Translations under genes and position numbers: made by a program | Notes under the pieces: model-generated | The model's input: the letters and a program-made list of their open reading frames with translations, nothing else | Told to the model about the DNA's origin: nothing | The model's database searches: none | Origin: Paramacrobiotus richtersi | Lineage: Eukaryota > Tardigrada > Eutardigrada > Parachela > Macrobiotidae | Direction of reading: 5' to 3' | Assembly: GCA_034698045.1 (NCBI GenBank) | Contig: JAQGAU010000437.1 | Coordinates: 1-28,140, forward strand | DNA length: 28,140 bases | In this document: positions 1 through 11,232 of the stretch, one piece after another | Layout: each line of letters begins with the position of its first letter | How positions within the stretch are numbered: the stretch's first letter is position 1

Positions 1-124
1 CCCGTGTCGGAGACGTTAACGTACGGGCCAGAATGCTGGCGCGGCTGGTTGGGAGGGGTGTATTGTTGGGGATGGTGATCGGGTGGTAGGGGTTGGCGTT
101 GGTAGTGGTCAGTACGGACGTAGC
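1..124 (-). other. Last visible exon of the left Axin-family gene, cut by the window edge
   Basis: A GC-rich block with acceptor ATAG at 126-125. Entering with the phase-1 overhang from the 1586 (or 1595) donor, it reads as proline- and glutamine-rich protein ending in YVNVSDTG at the window edge. The other two frames are also largely open because of base composition; one of them ends in a stop near the edge. The frame is chosen by splice phase, so confidence is moderate. Confidence 0.55.
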
Positions 125-3100
125 CTATCAATTTTCGAGGACAATAGACATTTTTCCAGCGATAGAGTATACACAGACATATTAATTCCAGTGATTCAAA
201 AATATTTTATTATGAATTAATTAAACAATATTTCTGAACAGATACAATTAAAATAATATACAATTAATATTATAAAACTGTTTGGGATTTAATAACAAAT
301 GTTTGCATAATATATAGAATGTAAGTTTTACTAATTAAATTAACAATAACTGGTTAAAAGTAATACAACGTACGACCGTAACCTGTCAATTTTCGAGGAC
401 AGTGGAAATTTTTCCAGCGACAAAGTATACATATTCCAGTAATTCAAAAATATTTTATAAAATATTTTTGAATTACTGAATTGTGAATTTTGAATTATGA
501 TTTAATTAAACAATATTTCTGAAATGATACGATTAAAATAATATATAATTAATATTAGAAAACTTTTAACATCATAAAAATGTTTAGGATTTAATAATAA
601 ATGTTTGCATTTTATATAAAATGTAAGTTTAATGGACATTTTTCCAGAGATAAAGCATACACAGACATATTCCAGTAATTCAAAAATATTTTATTATGAT
701 TTAATTCAACAATATTTCTGAACAGGTTACAATTAAAATAATACATAATTAATATTAGAAACTTTTAGTATTATAAAAATGTTTAGGATTTAATAATAAA
801 TGTTTGCATAATATACAAAATATAAGTTTTACCGATTAATTAACAATAACTGGTTAAAAGTAATAAATCCGGTCCACTTAATATAATCGATAAAATATAT
901 TTCTAAACATACAATCTTTTCTCCTACAATTTGTACGATCGTGCAAATTTATATTACAAACGTTACACAATTTATATTACAATACAATAAGCATGCATAT
1001 TGGAATAACCATTAAAATGCAAAGAGGAAAACAAGTAAAAAACAATATTGGATTCAGATGCAGACCGAACGACTTATCAGTTTTTATCCCTGATTCTCCA
1101 TGTTCGAAAACTGTTCCATGAAAAAAACCCAACAATGTGCAGCAGCCAAGCCATCTTAAACCCGGACAAAATGCAGCAAAAGTCAAGTTGTTTACAGTTT
1201 TTGGGAAGTCCCAAAGGTCATTTCATGCGCGCATCGAACCGTTGTTGCTATTGAGCCATTATACTACGATGTTGTATGAACTGGTCCCAGTGCGGCATTA
1301 CGTCCGTCGTCCGGTTAAAAGTGAATTAAAAAAAAGTGAGTAAAAATTAAATAAAAAAGTGAATTACTCATTAAACTATCTTTTTGTAATATACCGCGAA
1401 CTTTCTACTTTGCAGCTGCGTACCATTAAGTACCTATACAAAAAGTAGTTGGTGTATTCGGTAAATCATTATATTGCGCGATTAATGCGCTTGAAATGGT
1501 AAAGTACGTTTATATACTATCAAATGGGAAAAAATAAAAAATCTTAAAAAGGAAAAAGTAAGGAAAAATAATCCGCGTTTCGTACCGGTATCACCGGCAG
1601 CCACCGTGGACGCCGTGGCGTACTGTCGCACAGCCGGGTTGTATGTGTTGTACGGTGATGCTTGTGGATCGCGATTGGACTGGTCATTCTGTGCCAGGAC
1701 ATACTCTCGCTGCGGTGCACTGTACTCCGATTCCCGGCGCTCCACAATGACCCGGAGCAGACGCGGCGCCACCTGCTCCGGCTGGAAGTTGGGCGGGTCG
1801 TTGCGCGGCGTCTGATGGCGAGAATCCCCGGTGCGCTGAAACAAAACACGGTTAAGTGCTTATCCAGTTACATCACCTCAATCGAATCGATAACCTGAAT
1901 TTCTACGGTAAAAATCGAGTACTTTTTTGTTTTCTCATCATATTCTTCAGTACAAGACTCCTAAATTAGGAAAACATTCAATTTCAAGGAGTCGAAACGG
2001 CAAATTTCCAAGGAGAATGCGAACACGTGTTAACTACTAGAGCCGTTAAACTACGATTGGCACCATACAAGAACTTGCTTGCGCATCAACACGCGTCATT
2101 ATAGAATAAAAGGAAGTGCATTTTTATGTTACTTTTTATGAAAAACTCCTAAAATTATACAGGGATTTTGGAGAAAAAACCTGTAAGAGTATTCACAATA
2201 TCCTGTGACCGGTAACGTAAATACGCCAGTACAATATACACAGTAGTATAACATCGAATGTCGTAGTACAGTGGATGTTCTCCGATTCGTTCGTCCCTTA
2301 TGTTCCGAGCCGTAATTATACTTACCAACCGAATACAAGGCGTGCGTTTTATCTTACAGGAAATTCAGGAACAGCATGTTTTTCCTGCGCAGTTTCGTAA
2401 GATATTTTAATCAAACATTTCTAAAAATATGCAAATATGGCCGCTGTCGGGACTTCTGCTTGTTAGTACTTACATTGTACGCACAACTCAGAAAAAATGT
2501 GTGTTGTTGATTACAAGTCAAAAATTTATGCACCTACTCTGTATTTTACATTTCAAACGAAACTCGAAAAATAATGAATGTTTCTAATTTTTGCAGTATG
2601 TTGTTGTATGCACATCCCTGACTGCCAACGAACTATCGAAACTTTGAGCCACTGCTCTACGACATGCACCATTAGATTAACTTCTATCTGTTCGCCTTCG
2701 CGAATTAGCTGGTCTTTCTGTACCTTCTTTCATAACTGATCGACTGACTAATATAGTATTTAATTATTTAGCAAGTTACTTGAACCATTATTTAATTACT
2801 TTACCGTATATTTTATTAATTACCAAAGTTATTTATTATATTTTTATTATATTTATTTATTAGATTTATTTATTAGATTTATTTATTATATTTATTTATT
2901 ATATTTAATTATTATATTTATTTATTATATTTATTTATTACATTTATTTATTATATTTATTTATTATATTTAATTATTATATTTAATTATTATATTTATT
3001 TATTATATTTATTTATTATATTTATTTATTATATATATATATTTATTATATTTATTTATTTATCTGTTAATAAGTTACTAGCGTATGGCATCAGCCACTA

Positions 3101-6100
3101 TATTTACGTAGTTTTTGTAATTCAGTTATTTATTATATTGTATTTATTTATCTGATACTTCCGTATAGCGTTTAACGGACCACGATCGATTCGTACAAGT
3201 CCCACCCAACTGACCTGGCGTTCACCACCATGTTTCTATAATTCACTTATTTATTATATTGTATTTATTTATCTGATACTTCCGTATACCGTTCAACGGA
3301 CCACGAGCGATTCGTACGTACACGCCCTGTTCTACTAACCTGGCGTTCACCACCATCCCTCGGCGCCTCCTCAAACCCCGCGTCGCAGTTCATCTGATCC
3401 ATCTCCTTAGTCAACGCTTGTTGCATTTCATTCTGCAGGGCCTGATACGTTTTGGACTGTGTGGCTGGACCGCGTGCTGTGCTGGAAGGACGACTACGAC
3501 GGCTCACACTGAACTGGGTGTCCGAATCGCTATCCCGCGCTGCCCGAACGGAGTACTGCGTGGTCTTCGTGTAGACCGGATGCTGGGATGTTTCGACATG
3601 ATCCCTACCAAAAACACGACTAATGGACGCTAGTTGAGCTTCTCCACACATTTGAGTACTGATTACAATGGTTTCACAACTAATTACACTGGTTACAGTC
3701 GTTTCACAATTGGCTGCAAATTTTAACGGTTATTTTCGATATTTATTATTGTGGATTATTCTGAAAATGTCGGTTGTTGGACTGTTCATATCCGGGTACA
3801 TACTGCTGCATCAGTCGTTCATCCTCCACCATCCGCATCCCCTGATCACCATCCAGTCCCTGTCCCCCCTGGACACTTTTCTCTCTAGGGGGCACCGGGG
3901 GCGGGACCAATTCCCGGCAATCGCCTCCATGCCCCAATGCCACACTGGTCCGGCTGCTCGGACGACGCAACGGCCCGGCCGGCTCCCGTGGACTACTGGA
4001 ATGGGACGAATGGGCGGGGACCGGAAGTAGCGGCGTGGGCTCCGGGGACTTGCGGGCGGCGCGGATAGCGGCCGCTTCGGCTAGTTCCTTCTCGTAGCGA
4101 ATTTCCTGAGAAGGTCACATGTCCGTGATACATCTGTAGTGGCTACTCAAGAATTAAATGAACATAAATCAAAAATTAATTTACTTATTAAATCAACAGA
4201 ATATTAATAACATACCGATCGTTCACTTGATATCTAATTCGAGTTCTTTTAATTATTTTTTTCCATTAATTTGGATGTATAAACTAGTAAGTGTATCTTT
4301 TGCAGCTGTATGAACTGTATGAGCTGTATGTATGTTTCGTTTGATGCCCGATCATAAAATGGGAGACATCGCTGATCGTTTCGGAAAACGGCAAATCATC
4401 AGTACAACAAACATATTATGAAGAAAAAAGATTGTAGTTCTTGTGTGTTTTTGTACGTATCTACCGCTTAAATCTACATAAATTGTCTTTTATTTTTTAT
4501 TAACAAAATTATTATTATTACTGTAATTTAAACTACTATAGTTATTATTATTGCAAAAGTTGCGCGTTTATGCGGCGTAATTGTTAACATTTTGTAGACG
4601 ACATATATTGACATAAACAATTTAAAACGTATTTTATAAGGAACCTGGGGAAAGTCACAACCATGGAAAGTCAAACACACTGAAACAGAAAGACTCACTG
4701 TACGCTTGACAAACTGGGCGTAGCTCTCCGATGTCAGATACTCCCGATACAGTGTGCCCTCCATGCTCCGCCACGCCTCCTCATAAATACGCCCCAACAC
4801 TTCGCTGACCTCCTGCAGATCGCGTGCCCCTCGCTCCTTGAAGATGCGCTGCGCTTCCTTTTTCAGGCCGTCACTGATCGCCCCATGATCCGGTGCAACA
4901 TATCTAATCAATCACAGCGTTAGAGCAATACTGATAAATTAAAACGATAACCTTTTCGACAATCAATACAACTGAAATAATTGTACATAATTGTACAGAA
5001 AAGTACAATAATAAAATTTATAAAAAATTACTAATAAAATAATAACAAAAACAAAATAATACAGAAAAAAATTAAGGAAACGAAAAATAATACTGAAGTA
5101 CTTAAATTAACAATCCCATAAATGAGAATTTATTCCCAGTTCCTCAAATCGTATTAATTAATATTATCACGATCATAATGTCAGATAAATTCAGACAGTT
5201 CCAGGTCAAACAACTTATGAACGACCGAATCAAACAAAAATCAAATGAACCTCAATCTGGAAGAACTAGTTACTAACCTGTATAATTACTGCAAAAAATA
5301 AGGTACAGAAATTAAAAAACGTTCTGCAAAAAGTGGAAAAAATATTACAAGTAAAAAACATCAGACTTATTCAGAAAAAAATTTAAAAAATCAACATCGA
5401 AAGTGGACTGCACGCAGACTATCCCATACCCGTTATAGAGGACCATGGCACTAGGGATCGCATCATCCGAGTAGTTCCCCTGTAGATTCTTCTGCTTCCA
5501 TCCCTTGATCAGCAGATACAGGTACATGCAGTTGTCGGCGGGATGGTAGCGGTCCACATACAGACGAAACTGTTCAATCCCCACGGGACTATTGACGAGG
5601 TCCTGGAACGACCGGTTCCACAGCACCCACGGGGCGGGCGTGCCCTTTTGCACGAAGGACAGGGAGGAGAATTCACTGCAGGCGTAGTCATTCTCGTTGT
5701 CGCTGCCGTGGGATTCCTCGGGGGAATGGCAGTCTAGAAGGGGCGACATCACTGTGTCAGAATCATGGGAAAAGCTACGGTATTTGCATGAACGATTGCA
5801 CAGTCCTTGATTACTTGTCAAATTAGTAAATGCAAACTTATTGCAAAGCATGCAACAAAGGCTTCTCGAAGTTTCTCCCACAATCTATGATACTTTATGC
5901 GCACGAGCGCTACGTACGTATCGCCTGGGGACGGACCTAAATGCATACTGTGTATCACACTTCACCCCCACTCATCATCAGCTTCGTGACGCCAACGTTT
6001 CTGCACAAATTTTGACAGAGAAGGCTTCCAGTGTCAGTCACGTGTTGTCTGGAACATTTTCCGTTCGAAATCGAGAGCACAATACCAACAGGCTGACTGG

Positions 6101-6980
6101 GAAAGAGGGCTGACGAAATCGGAAAAACTACGCTGTATCTATGATTTAGTAAAGTACATTATTGTTCACAACTTCATGGATCTTCGGAATCCCAGACAGA
6201 GAGCTGCTGATCCAGTGCATCATTCTTACAGTGCCAGCAGGACCTCAAAGAAGCCGCGCTTCATGTGTTTATCGGGTCAACGGACAGTACTGCGCTCTAC
6301 GGCTCTGTCAGAAAACCTGATGAACAAGCTGTTACAAGCAACTGACAGATATACAATTTGCTTTTTTCCAATTTTCTTTCTTATACGCGTTCGGATATCA
6401 GATCTAGTTAACAACACTTAGAAGGAAAACAAAACTGAAAATGGATGAAGCGGTAAATGTGCCGTAGCATAAACTTTCCCTGTTCGAACGCACTATAACA
6501 CTCGCACAACAGTGAGAACACAGCGAGTCCGCGATCACTGACGTCTTAACCTGCCTGAAAACGCCGTAGAAGATAAAGAAAACTTGGTTTTGTGGAACTG
6601 ATCCTCGCTCAGCACTCAAGATATAAGTAAACCAGTAAACTTCTCAAATATCTGGAGACGCAGCGAGAGCTTCAGGCCGAACGAACGCTAAATACACTGC
6701 AACATCACTCGTCCATGTTCCCGCGATTACGCGTACCACACGGTTACCGAGAACGAATCGAAGCCACCATATAATTTTAACGTGAAATCAAGAAAAATAT
6801 CAGATTCAGGTACCAAACAATGGGTACCAAACAAACAACTTAACTCAGTATACAACTCAGCTTACCTGCAACATCACCATCATTTTCCGGAGACAGCTGC
6901 TGGGATCTATTGGGATTATCCGCCACTGCAAACCCGCTGCCATTTGGATTTCCCTGTTCTCTGCCGCTGTTTCGCTGCAT
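1..6980 (-). CDS. Axin-family RGS-domain scaffold protein, 3'-truncated by window edge (seven coding exons seen)
   Basis: Exons in transcript order: 6980-6866, 5751-5430, 4903-4699, 4105-3804, 3604-3340, 1835-1586, 124-1. All six junctions are GT/AG and every phase agrees, giving about 527 codons without a stop. The ATG at 6980 opens exon 1; a second ATG lies just after the exon 2 acceptor. Residues about 80-213 form an RGS domain. Its second half (VLYNGYV...GAIS...LKKEA, then EEAWRSMEGTLYREYL) follows the Axin RGS pattern, in which a long helix leads to a ME..LY..FL.S..Y ending. Residues 282-288 are PPPVPPR, a class II SH3-type motif also present in the complete Axin at 13731-18205. The rest is low-complexity and rich in S, P, Q and R. 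Axin RGS domains bind APC in the beta-catenin destruction complex. A DIX domain, if present, lies beyond position 1. Family call is good; the exact 1586/1595 donor choice is uncertain (same phase). Confidence 0.8.
111..868. repeat. Three tandem copies of a roughly 240-265 bp AT-rich unit
   Basis: Units are about 111-367, 368-631 and 632-868. Each carries ATTTTTCCAG near its start, then ATTCAAAAATATTTTA, a CAATATTTCTGAA block and a TTTAGGATTTAATAA or TTTGGGATTTAATAA block. Units 1 and 3 both end in AATAACTGGTTAAAAGTAAT. Unit 1 begins inside the 124-1 exon, so its splice acceptor lies inside the repeat and unit 2 carries a second copy of it. Confidence 0.85.
437..478. repeat. Perfect 42-bp palindrome without spacer
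   Basis: Positions 437-457 are the exact reverse complement of 458-478, with no loop. It occurs only in the middle unit of the tandem array, so it arose after the array, by an inverted duplication of the ATTCAAAAATATTTTA part of the unit. Confidence 0.95.
1229..1270 (-). repeat. tRNA-like A-box/B-box pair, possible SINE head, in an Axin intron
   Basis: On the minus strand CGTAGTATAATGGCTCA (A-box-like) is followed about 15 bases later by GGTTCGATGC, close to the pol III B box GGTTCGANNCC. No cloverleaf is evident, so this is more likely a SINE relic than a tRNA gene. Confidence 0.4.
2820..3065. repeat. AT-only minisatellite, unit about 13 bp
   Basis: About 18 imperfect copies of TATTTATTTATTA with variants TTTAATTATTA and TTTATTAGA. 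It lies in the intron between exons 5 and 6 of the left Axin-family gene and ends just before the donor-site duplication at 3120. Confidence 0.9.
3120..3357. repeat. Tandem duplication (about 115 bp, two copies) carrying an exon end and splice donor
   Basis: Copy A is about 3120-3235, copy B about 3240-3357. Both read TTATTTATTATATTGTATTT, then CTGATACTTCCGTATA, then a diverged stretch, then CCTGGCGTTCACCACCAT. In copy B the last part is the 3' end of exon 5 of the left Axin gene (donor at 3339). Copy A has the same exon tail followed by GTCAGT on the minus strand, a second potential donor. Confidence 0.85.
4699..5751 (-). other. RGS-coding exons 2 and 3 of the left Axin-family gene
   Basis: Exon 2 (5751-5430) starts two bases before an ATG, behind a pyrimidine-rich acceptor; exon 3 is 4903-4699. 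The split codon between them is GG|A. Exon 2 supplies an acidic leader with SDNEND and the first RGS helices (PWVLWNRSFQDLV to LLIKGW). Exon 3 supplies the rest of the RGS bundle. The RGS intron falls at a different codon from the one in the right-hand Axin, so the two genes have diverged in structure as well as in sequence. Confidence 0.8.
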
Positions 6981-8041
6981 CTTTATGTTTACACCAAACG
7001 TATCAGAACCAATTAACTCTTAACAATAACGAAACAATCATACAAAATTCGTAAATAAGAATAGTACTAATCCTATACATAACTATCAACAAACGCTGCA
7101 CGTGCAGCCATGCTGAATGGAAAACGGAAAGTGAGCAGGTGAGGACGATCAGATAAAGCTTCGGCCCTAGACTTGTCTAGCACGGAGTGGCAGTTGTACT
7201 CCACCAATCATATCGTAGTTTTGGAGCCTGCCCCTCGCTCTTTGTCGGCACGCTCAAGCGCCACCACAAAGACGTTTCTTTACGCGCCAAAAACTGGTGT
7301 AAAACAGTCTTAAACCAATCGAACTCACGTCAGAACAAAAACAAAACTCTTCGCCGTGCAATATTGTATACTAAGCACTCTGATTATAATTTATAAAACA
7401 TTATTAATTTTGGTAATTACTTCGAGCGCAATCAGTTTTCTCCGTACCCGCAGTCAATTTTGTTGTTGCACAATATTTGGCTGATTTTTGTATTTTAATT
7501 AATACTTTAATTTGCTATTGTATCTGTATGACGGGTGATCACTCCAGTCTTCTTAATTGTTCCTTACTATTTGTAATTATTATTAGTACATATTGTAATC
7601 ATTTGGGCTCTTTACCTAGCTATGGGTTATTTAGTTGTGCATTTCATAGAGCTACTAATTGTTTTACGGTCCAGCCTTATACATAATTAGCATGCAGCAG
7701 TCAGAATAATTAATTAAAGGCATGCTTTTAATTTCACGGAAACAGCTTGCTTTCTAAATTGTTTATCATCCATAAACAAGAAAATCGAAACGTGCGTGTG
7801 TTGGCCATAAATGGCATTAATTTTTCACAGCAATCCAACTGTCGTTAACTGAAACTGATGAAATAATAAAACCGCTAATATAAACAAAGCGATATCAATT
7901 GACAATTATTATTACTATTCCATCCTTGACTCATTGTCTCCGCATAACTCGGTGCAATACTTTAAATTCGACTTTCCCGTCTTATCGGATCGGGTATCTC
8001 CAGGGGGCCACGGGCTATCCAAGCAAAAAACAACACTTTAT
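6981..8041. other. Spacer: promoter side of the left Axin gene and 3' side of the minus-strand Ly6 gene
   Basis: I see no convincing coding exon. The left part (about 7080-7300) is GC-richer and should hold the promoter and 5' UTR of the gene starting at 6980; it contains the block shared with the other Axin promoter. From 7380 on it is AT-rich. Open frames here, such as 7477-7686, have compositions expected of chance translation. Confidence 0.5.
7234..7273. promoter_or_regulatory. Upstream block shared by both Axin genes (left copy)
   Basis: CTCGCTCTTTGTCGGCACGC followed by a short gap and CACAAAGACG, about 255-290 bases upstream of the left Axin start codon. A closely similar block, TCGCTTTGTCGGCGCGCC...CGCAAAGAC, lies at 18519-18557, about 315-350 bases upstream of the right Axin start. 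The function is inferred from position and conservation only. Confidence 0.4.
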
Positions 8042-8042
8042 T
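8037..8042 (-). terminator. Polyadenylation hexamer AATAAA overlapping the stop codon
   Basis: On the minus strand the TAA stop of the Ly6 gene (8044-8042) runs straight into AATAAA (8042-8037). If used, the 3' UTR would be only about 15-30 bases. Confidence 0.45.
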
Positions 8043-9230
8043 TAATTGTACTGAATGCGTCGAAAATTCATTTGTACCAGGTTATGATTATGCACGCCCA
8101 TCCAATCATTGCACCAACTGTCGCTACAGTCGAAGCAGTCCAAAACGCGTATGAGTCCCAGTCGCCGGTGTATGGTGGGAAGGTCGCTGTTTTTAGCATC
8201 CCGGCACTGGTCGGGATGCAGTACTGTCGTGTTGTCCATGGCGCATCCGAACACGCCGACTCGCCTACCTCCGACTACAAACAACGACAGGCGCGATGCA
8301 TCTTTTGTTCCCGACCTGTTATTTTGATTATTTCCCTAATGTTATTGTTTCCTTGTAATTTGTGTCGGTAGTTAAAATTTAGCATTAATCAAAAATAACT
8401 TTAACTTTAATAATAAATCATAATTAAATTAAGTTTAATTTAACTTTAAGATTCAACTGATATTTTTACTTTCATTAAACTTGAATCAGTTCTATGCCAA
8501 TGCAAATAACTACTGTGGTCGACGTTACCTTTCTGGTCAACTATTACGGAATTCTACAGTATTAAATTTATATTTGTACAGAACATTTCAATTTTTTTTA
8601 ATTTTACTCGTTCTTTGGTTCTGTTTTAATCAATTCTGTTTAGTACTAATTTAATCAGTAGTAAACAGATATCTGGTGCAATTTACTTAACTCACTGTCG
8701 GTTACTCCTGTTGTAGTTTTATTTTTGCTACCTTTTTTTCAAACTGTACATAAATATGTGCAGTAAGTAAAACCAAGTTATTTACCGAAATAAAACCTAA
8801 TGCAAATTCTATTCAAGTGCAGATCTTGAAATAATATTTTTTATTTTAGTTAGTTTTATTTTTAGATTTTTTTTTATTTTATTTATTTTTATTTTATTTT
8901 ATTTTATTTTAGTAGTTTTGAAATAAAAACTACTATTTCAAGAATCAGTTTGTGGAATCAAGGATCAATCAATTGACGATTTAGCTGCCTCGTACTCTGA
9001 TAAATTTGACGCGAACATCCCTCGCGCTCGTCGCACCACGTGAAGGGAATTTCATTCAAAACTGGCAGCTTTATCGGGCACTGGGATCCCGAAACTGCAG
9101 GTGAGCAGTAAAAGCAGTTGATTTCCGGAAGTGGCCAGTTGAACGTCGCTGTCACCATGATCCAGTTCAGCACAATAATTAGGCAGTGTATTGGCAAACG
9201 ATTAGAGTTATTCATAATCCCGTACTGCAT
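8042..9230 (-). CDS. Secreted Ly6/uPAR (three-finger fold) protein, two exons
   Basis: Exons 9230-8996 and 8274-8042, joined at phase 1 (A|TC), give 155 aa. The start is the ATG at 9230 (AAACATG); the in-frame ATG at 9215 is an alternative. Residues about 11-30 are a hydrophobic signal peptide. The mature part has ten cysteines (39, 42, 51, 66, 72, 89, 102, 125, 128, 133) with the family signature C-x2-C at the start and C-x2-C-x4-C-N at the end (DCFDCSDSWCN). There is an N-glycosylation site at Asn93. The tail is polar with no hydrophobic GPI-type end, so it is probably secreted. Ly6 proteins of invertebrates act in septate junctions, channel regulation and other roles; the specific role is unknown. 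It is divergent to a related gene at 10527. Confidence 0.85.
8838..8934. repeat. TTTTA microsatellite followed by a small hairpin
   Basis: 8838-8911 is mostly TTTTATTTTA-type repeats. 8911-8934 has 9-base arms AGTAGTTTT and AAAACTACT around a 6-base loop. Both lie inside the Ly6 intron. Confidence 0.6.
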
Positions 9231-10198
9231 GTTTCTCTGCCTTGTTAAAACTACCCACGAAATATAGGAACGATCAGTTCACGATAAGTGAGAAACTGCA
9301 GTTTTTGACAGTTTTGTAGAATCAAAGTTGCTACTAACACAAAAACTTTCGTTTTCGTACAATGTATTTTCTTGGTATACGTGATTAATCAGTACTGTAA
9401 ACAGTTAATATTGACACTGACTTGTGAGTGTACAAAAGTCTTATAACGAGCAAAACTCAACGTTTTGACGTCTGACGGAATTATCGTTGCGGAGATACGA
9501 ACTAACAACTGCAGTGCAGCTTCGTATTGTAGTTCGTGTAACTGGTTTCCAGTACTTGTACTTAACTTTAAACTCGTCAATATTAATACTGTCATTTAAA
9601 CTGATTATAATTTGCAAGATACTACGTTTTTCTCGTTATTAAATGTTTCACTCACGGATGATCTTGGCATTATAAAACACGGCCCAAGCTTTTCCCGTTT
9701 CGTACATTTTGGGATGCATGTTTTACAAATTTGTTTTATCAACGATATCTTGTTTTATGAATCAAATTCATAGTTTTTTACACACTTCGATATACAAAAA
9801 GAGGAAAAACACAACGCCCACATGCACGCAAATCACCTCCATCGGTCGAATAACAGAAGAGATCTCTCGTCTAAGTTAGCCGCATGAGGGCAGTTCCCAT
9901 GAAGGCCATGACGTTGATAACGTTACTTTGCATCTCGAAGCTTATGCGCCGTTAGATGTACTTAGTTTCCGGCCCGTTTCACCCTGTTTCATGACGGATC
10001 TTTCCGGCTAAGGTGGACCCGGTTTTCAACTGTACACGAGTACTGTAAATTTTGGTATTCTGCGCGGACAGCGAAAACGCGGCTCAGTTCCGCTGTGTGA
10101 AAAGCCACAATCGAACAATACGTTGTGCGCGAGCAGGGAGAGACATTCGCCTGGGAATATTAATCTATGGCTAAACATCCAGAATCCCCGATCGCGCG

Positions 10199-10206
10199 CT
10201 TTATAT
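10199..10206 (-). promoter_or_regulatory. Candidate TATA box pointing toward the minus-strand Ly6 gene
   Basis: ATATAAAG followed by a GC-rich start region. It could drive a 5' UTR exon spliced to the coding exon at 9230. Position only; no transcript evidence. Confidence 0.25.
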
Positions 10207-10342
10207 GCAGCGTTCGCGCAAATTGTCACATTAATATTCTTCTAAACTAGATAGTTACAAAACAGATTTTCCGACCATATTGTTGCAGAAGTATGTGCAG
10301 ATATGCAGTACATTTTTAGTAGTTAGAAACTTAGAATCCCTG

Positions 10343-10350
10343 TATATATA
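10343..10350 (+). promoter_or_regulatory. Candidate TATA box of the plus-strand Ly6 gene
   Basis: TATATATA about 180 bases before the start codon at 10527, which would leave a short unspliced leader. Weak evidence in AT-rich DNA. Confidence 0.25.
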
Positions 10351-10526
10351 CTCTGACCGAACGAACGATGACAAGATTTTGTCCGCGGAATTTAATCCAT
10401 ACATGAACCGGTATTCCGTCAGTAATAAAATTCGCCGCGTAGAAAAAAGGGTGGCGGTTTATCTATTGGCTGTTTGGATAGAACAGCAGCTTTTATTTTG
10501 ACTCGAACCTTTTATAACGCAACAGA

Positions 10527-11232
10527 ATGCGGTTGTTTTTACTGCATGTTTCCTGCTTGATCATTGCAAGCCTCTACATCCAGAAAGGTCATGGTAAGTA
10601 TCAGTATCCCTCCACTGAAACATCATCTGCATCAACGTTTTTTTTTCAACTTCAGTTGTGTCTTTTACAGCAACAGCGTGCCTTGTGTGCCGGCGATCAA
10701 ACCTGCAGTCTCCACAATGCAATACCCCAATACGACTCACGGACTTCGCGCCCAACGTCACCCTGCAAGACCTTGTCGATGGCGGCACTCTGCAGCGTTC
10801 TTACTGTGACACGTACCGCAGCAGTGGATGTGGTCGGATTGTATTTACAGGTACAAAAATAACAAAATATTACTTTACCGTTCCACTGCAAGAAAATGTT
10901 GACGCTGAAGTTTCTCGACAGTTAACGAGGAAACATTCGTGACCTTTGGGTGTAGTCAGAATGGCTGGAGCGACGAAACAGGACTGGATATGGCCAATTG
11001 CCGTCGCAATGAGAAAATTGTTGTAGCGGGAAAAACCGAGACGATCAAGATTGTTAGCTGCTTCCGGTGCGACAAGGACTACTGCAATAGTCCGGAGAGT
11101 AATACGCTGAGAACAACGGACTGGAATATACCCATTGGTAGTGGTTTGACCGGGCAGTCGCGTATCTTGAACTTAGGGTTCGTGGTTGGGAATGTGACGT
11201 TGGAGCTGAAATCCACAGATGCTAAACAATGA
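10527..11232 (+). CDS. Secreted Ly6/uPAR (three-finger fold) protein, three exons
   Basis: Exons 10527-10593, 10671-10850 and 10922-11232, both junctions phase 1 with GT/AG ends, give 185 aa. Exon 1 encodes the signal peptide (residues 1-22, hydrophobic core LLHVSCLIIASLYI). Ten mature cysteines are at 26, 29, 39, 68, 76, 93, 109, 129, 132 and 137, with C-x2-C at the start and CFRCDKDYCN at the end, the Ly6 signature. N-glycosylation is possible at Asn51. About 48 residues follow the last cysteine, longer than usual, without a strongly hydrophobic GPI-anchor end, so secretion is more likely than anchoring. The second intron interrupts the same codon as the intron of the divergent Ly6 gene at 8042-9230 (six residues after the GC cysteine), so they are paralogues. 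The small introns are 77 and 71 bases. Confidence 0.85.

Larger units (their letters stand above)
9231..10526. other. Shared upstream spacer of two divergent Ly6 genes
   Basis: The two Ly6 genes are head to head across about 1.3 kb. The spacer contains TATA-like boxes in both directions (9671 plus strand TATAAAA, 10206-10199 minus strand ATATAAAG, 10343 plus strand TATATATA) and a GC-richer part at 9830-10230. I see no credible coding exon. The open frame at 10026-10229 on the minus strand has no recognisable features. Confidence 0.45.

Noticed and set aside
2820..3065. A CRISPR-like or regulatory repeat array
   Set aside because: The units are contiguous AT-only repeats without spacers, in a eukaryotic intron; simple minisatellite.
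5841..6421. Plus-strand open frames of 90 and 81 codons
   Set aside because: They fall in intron 1 of the left Axin gene, have no ATG-proximal signal or domain, and look like chance translation.
7934..8371. A 145-codon plus-strand open frame
   Set aside because: It lies opposite the second Ly6 exon, whose minus-strand frame has the cysteine pattern and matching splice phase; the plus frame has no such features.
10026..10229. A minus-strand 67-codon frame with several cysteines
   Set aside because: The cysteine spacing fits no Ly6 pattern and it overlaps a promoter-like region; more likely leader or spacer.
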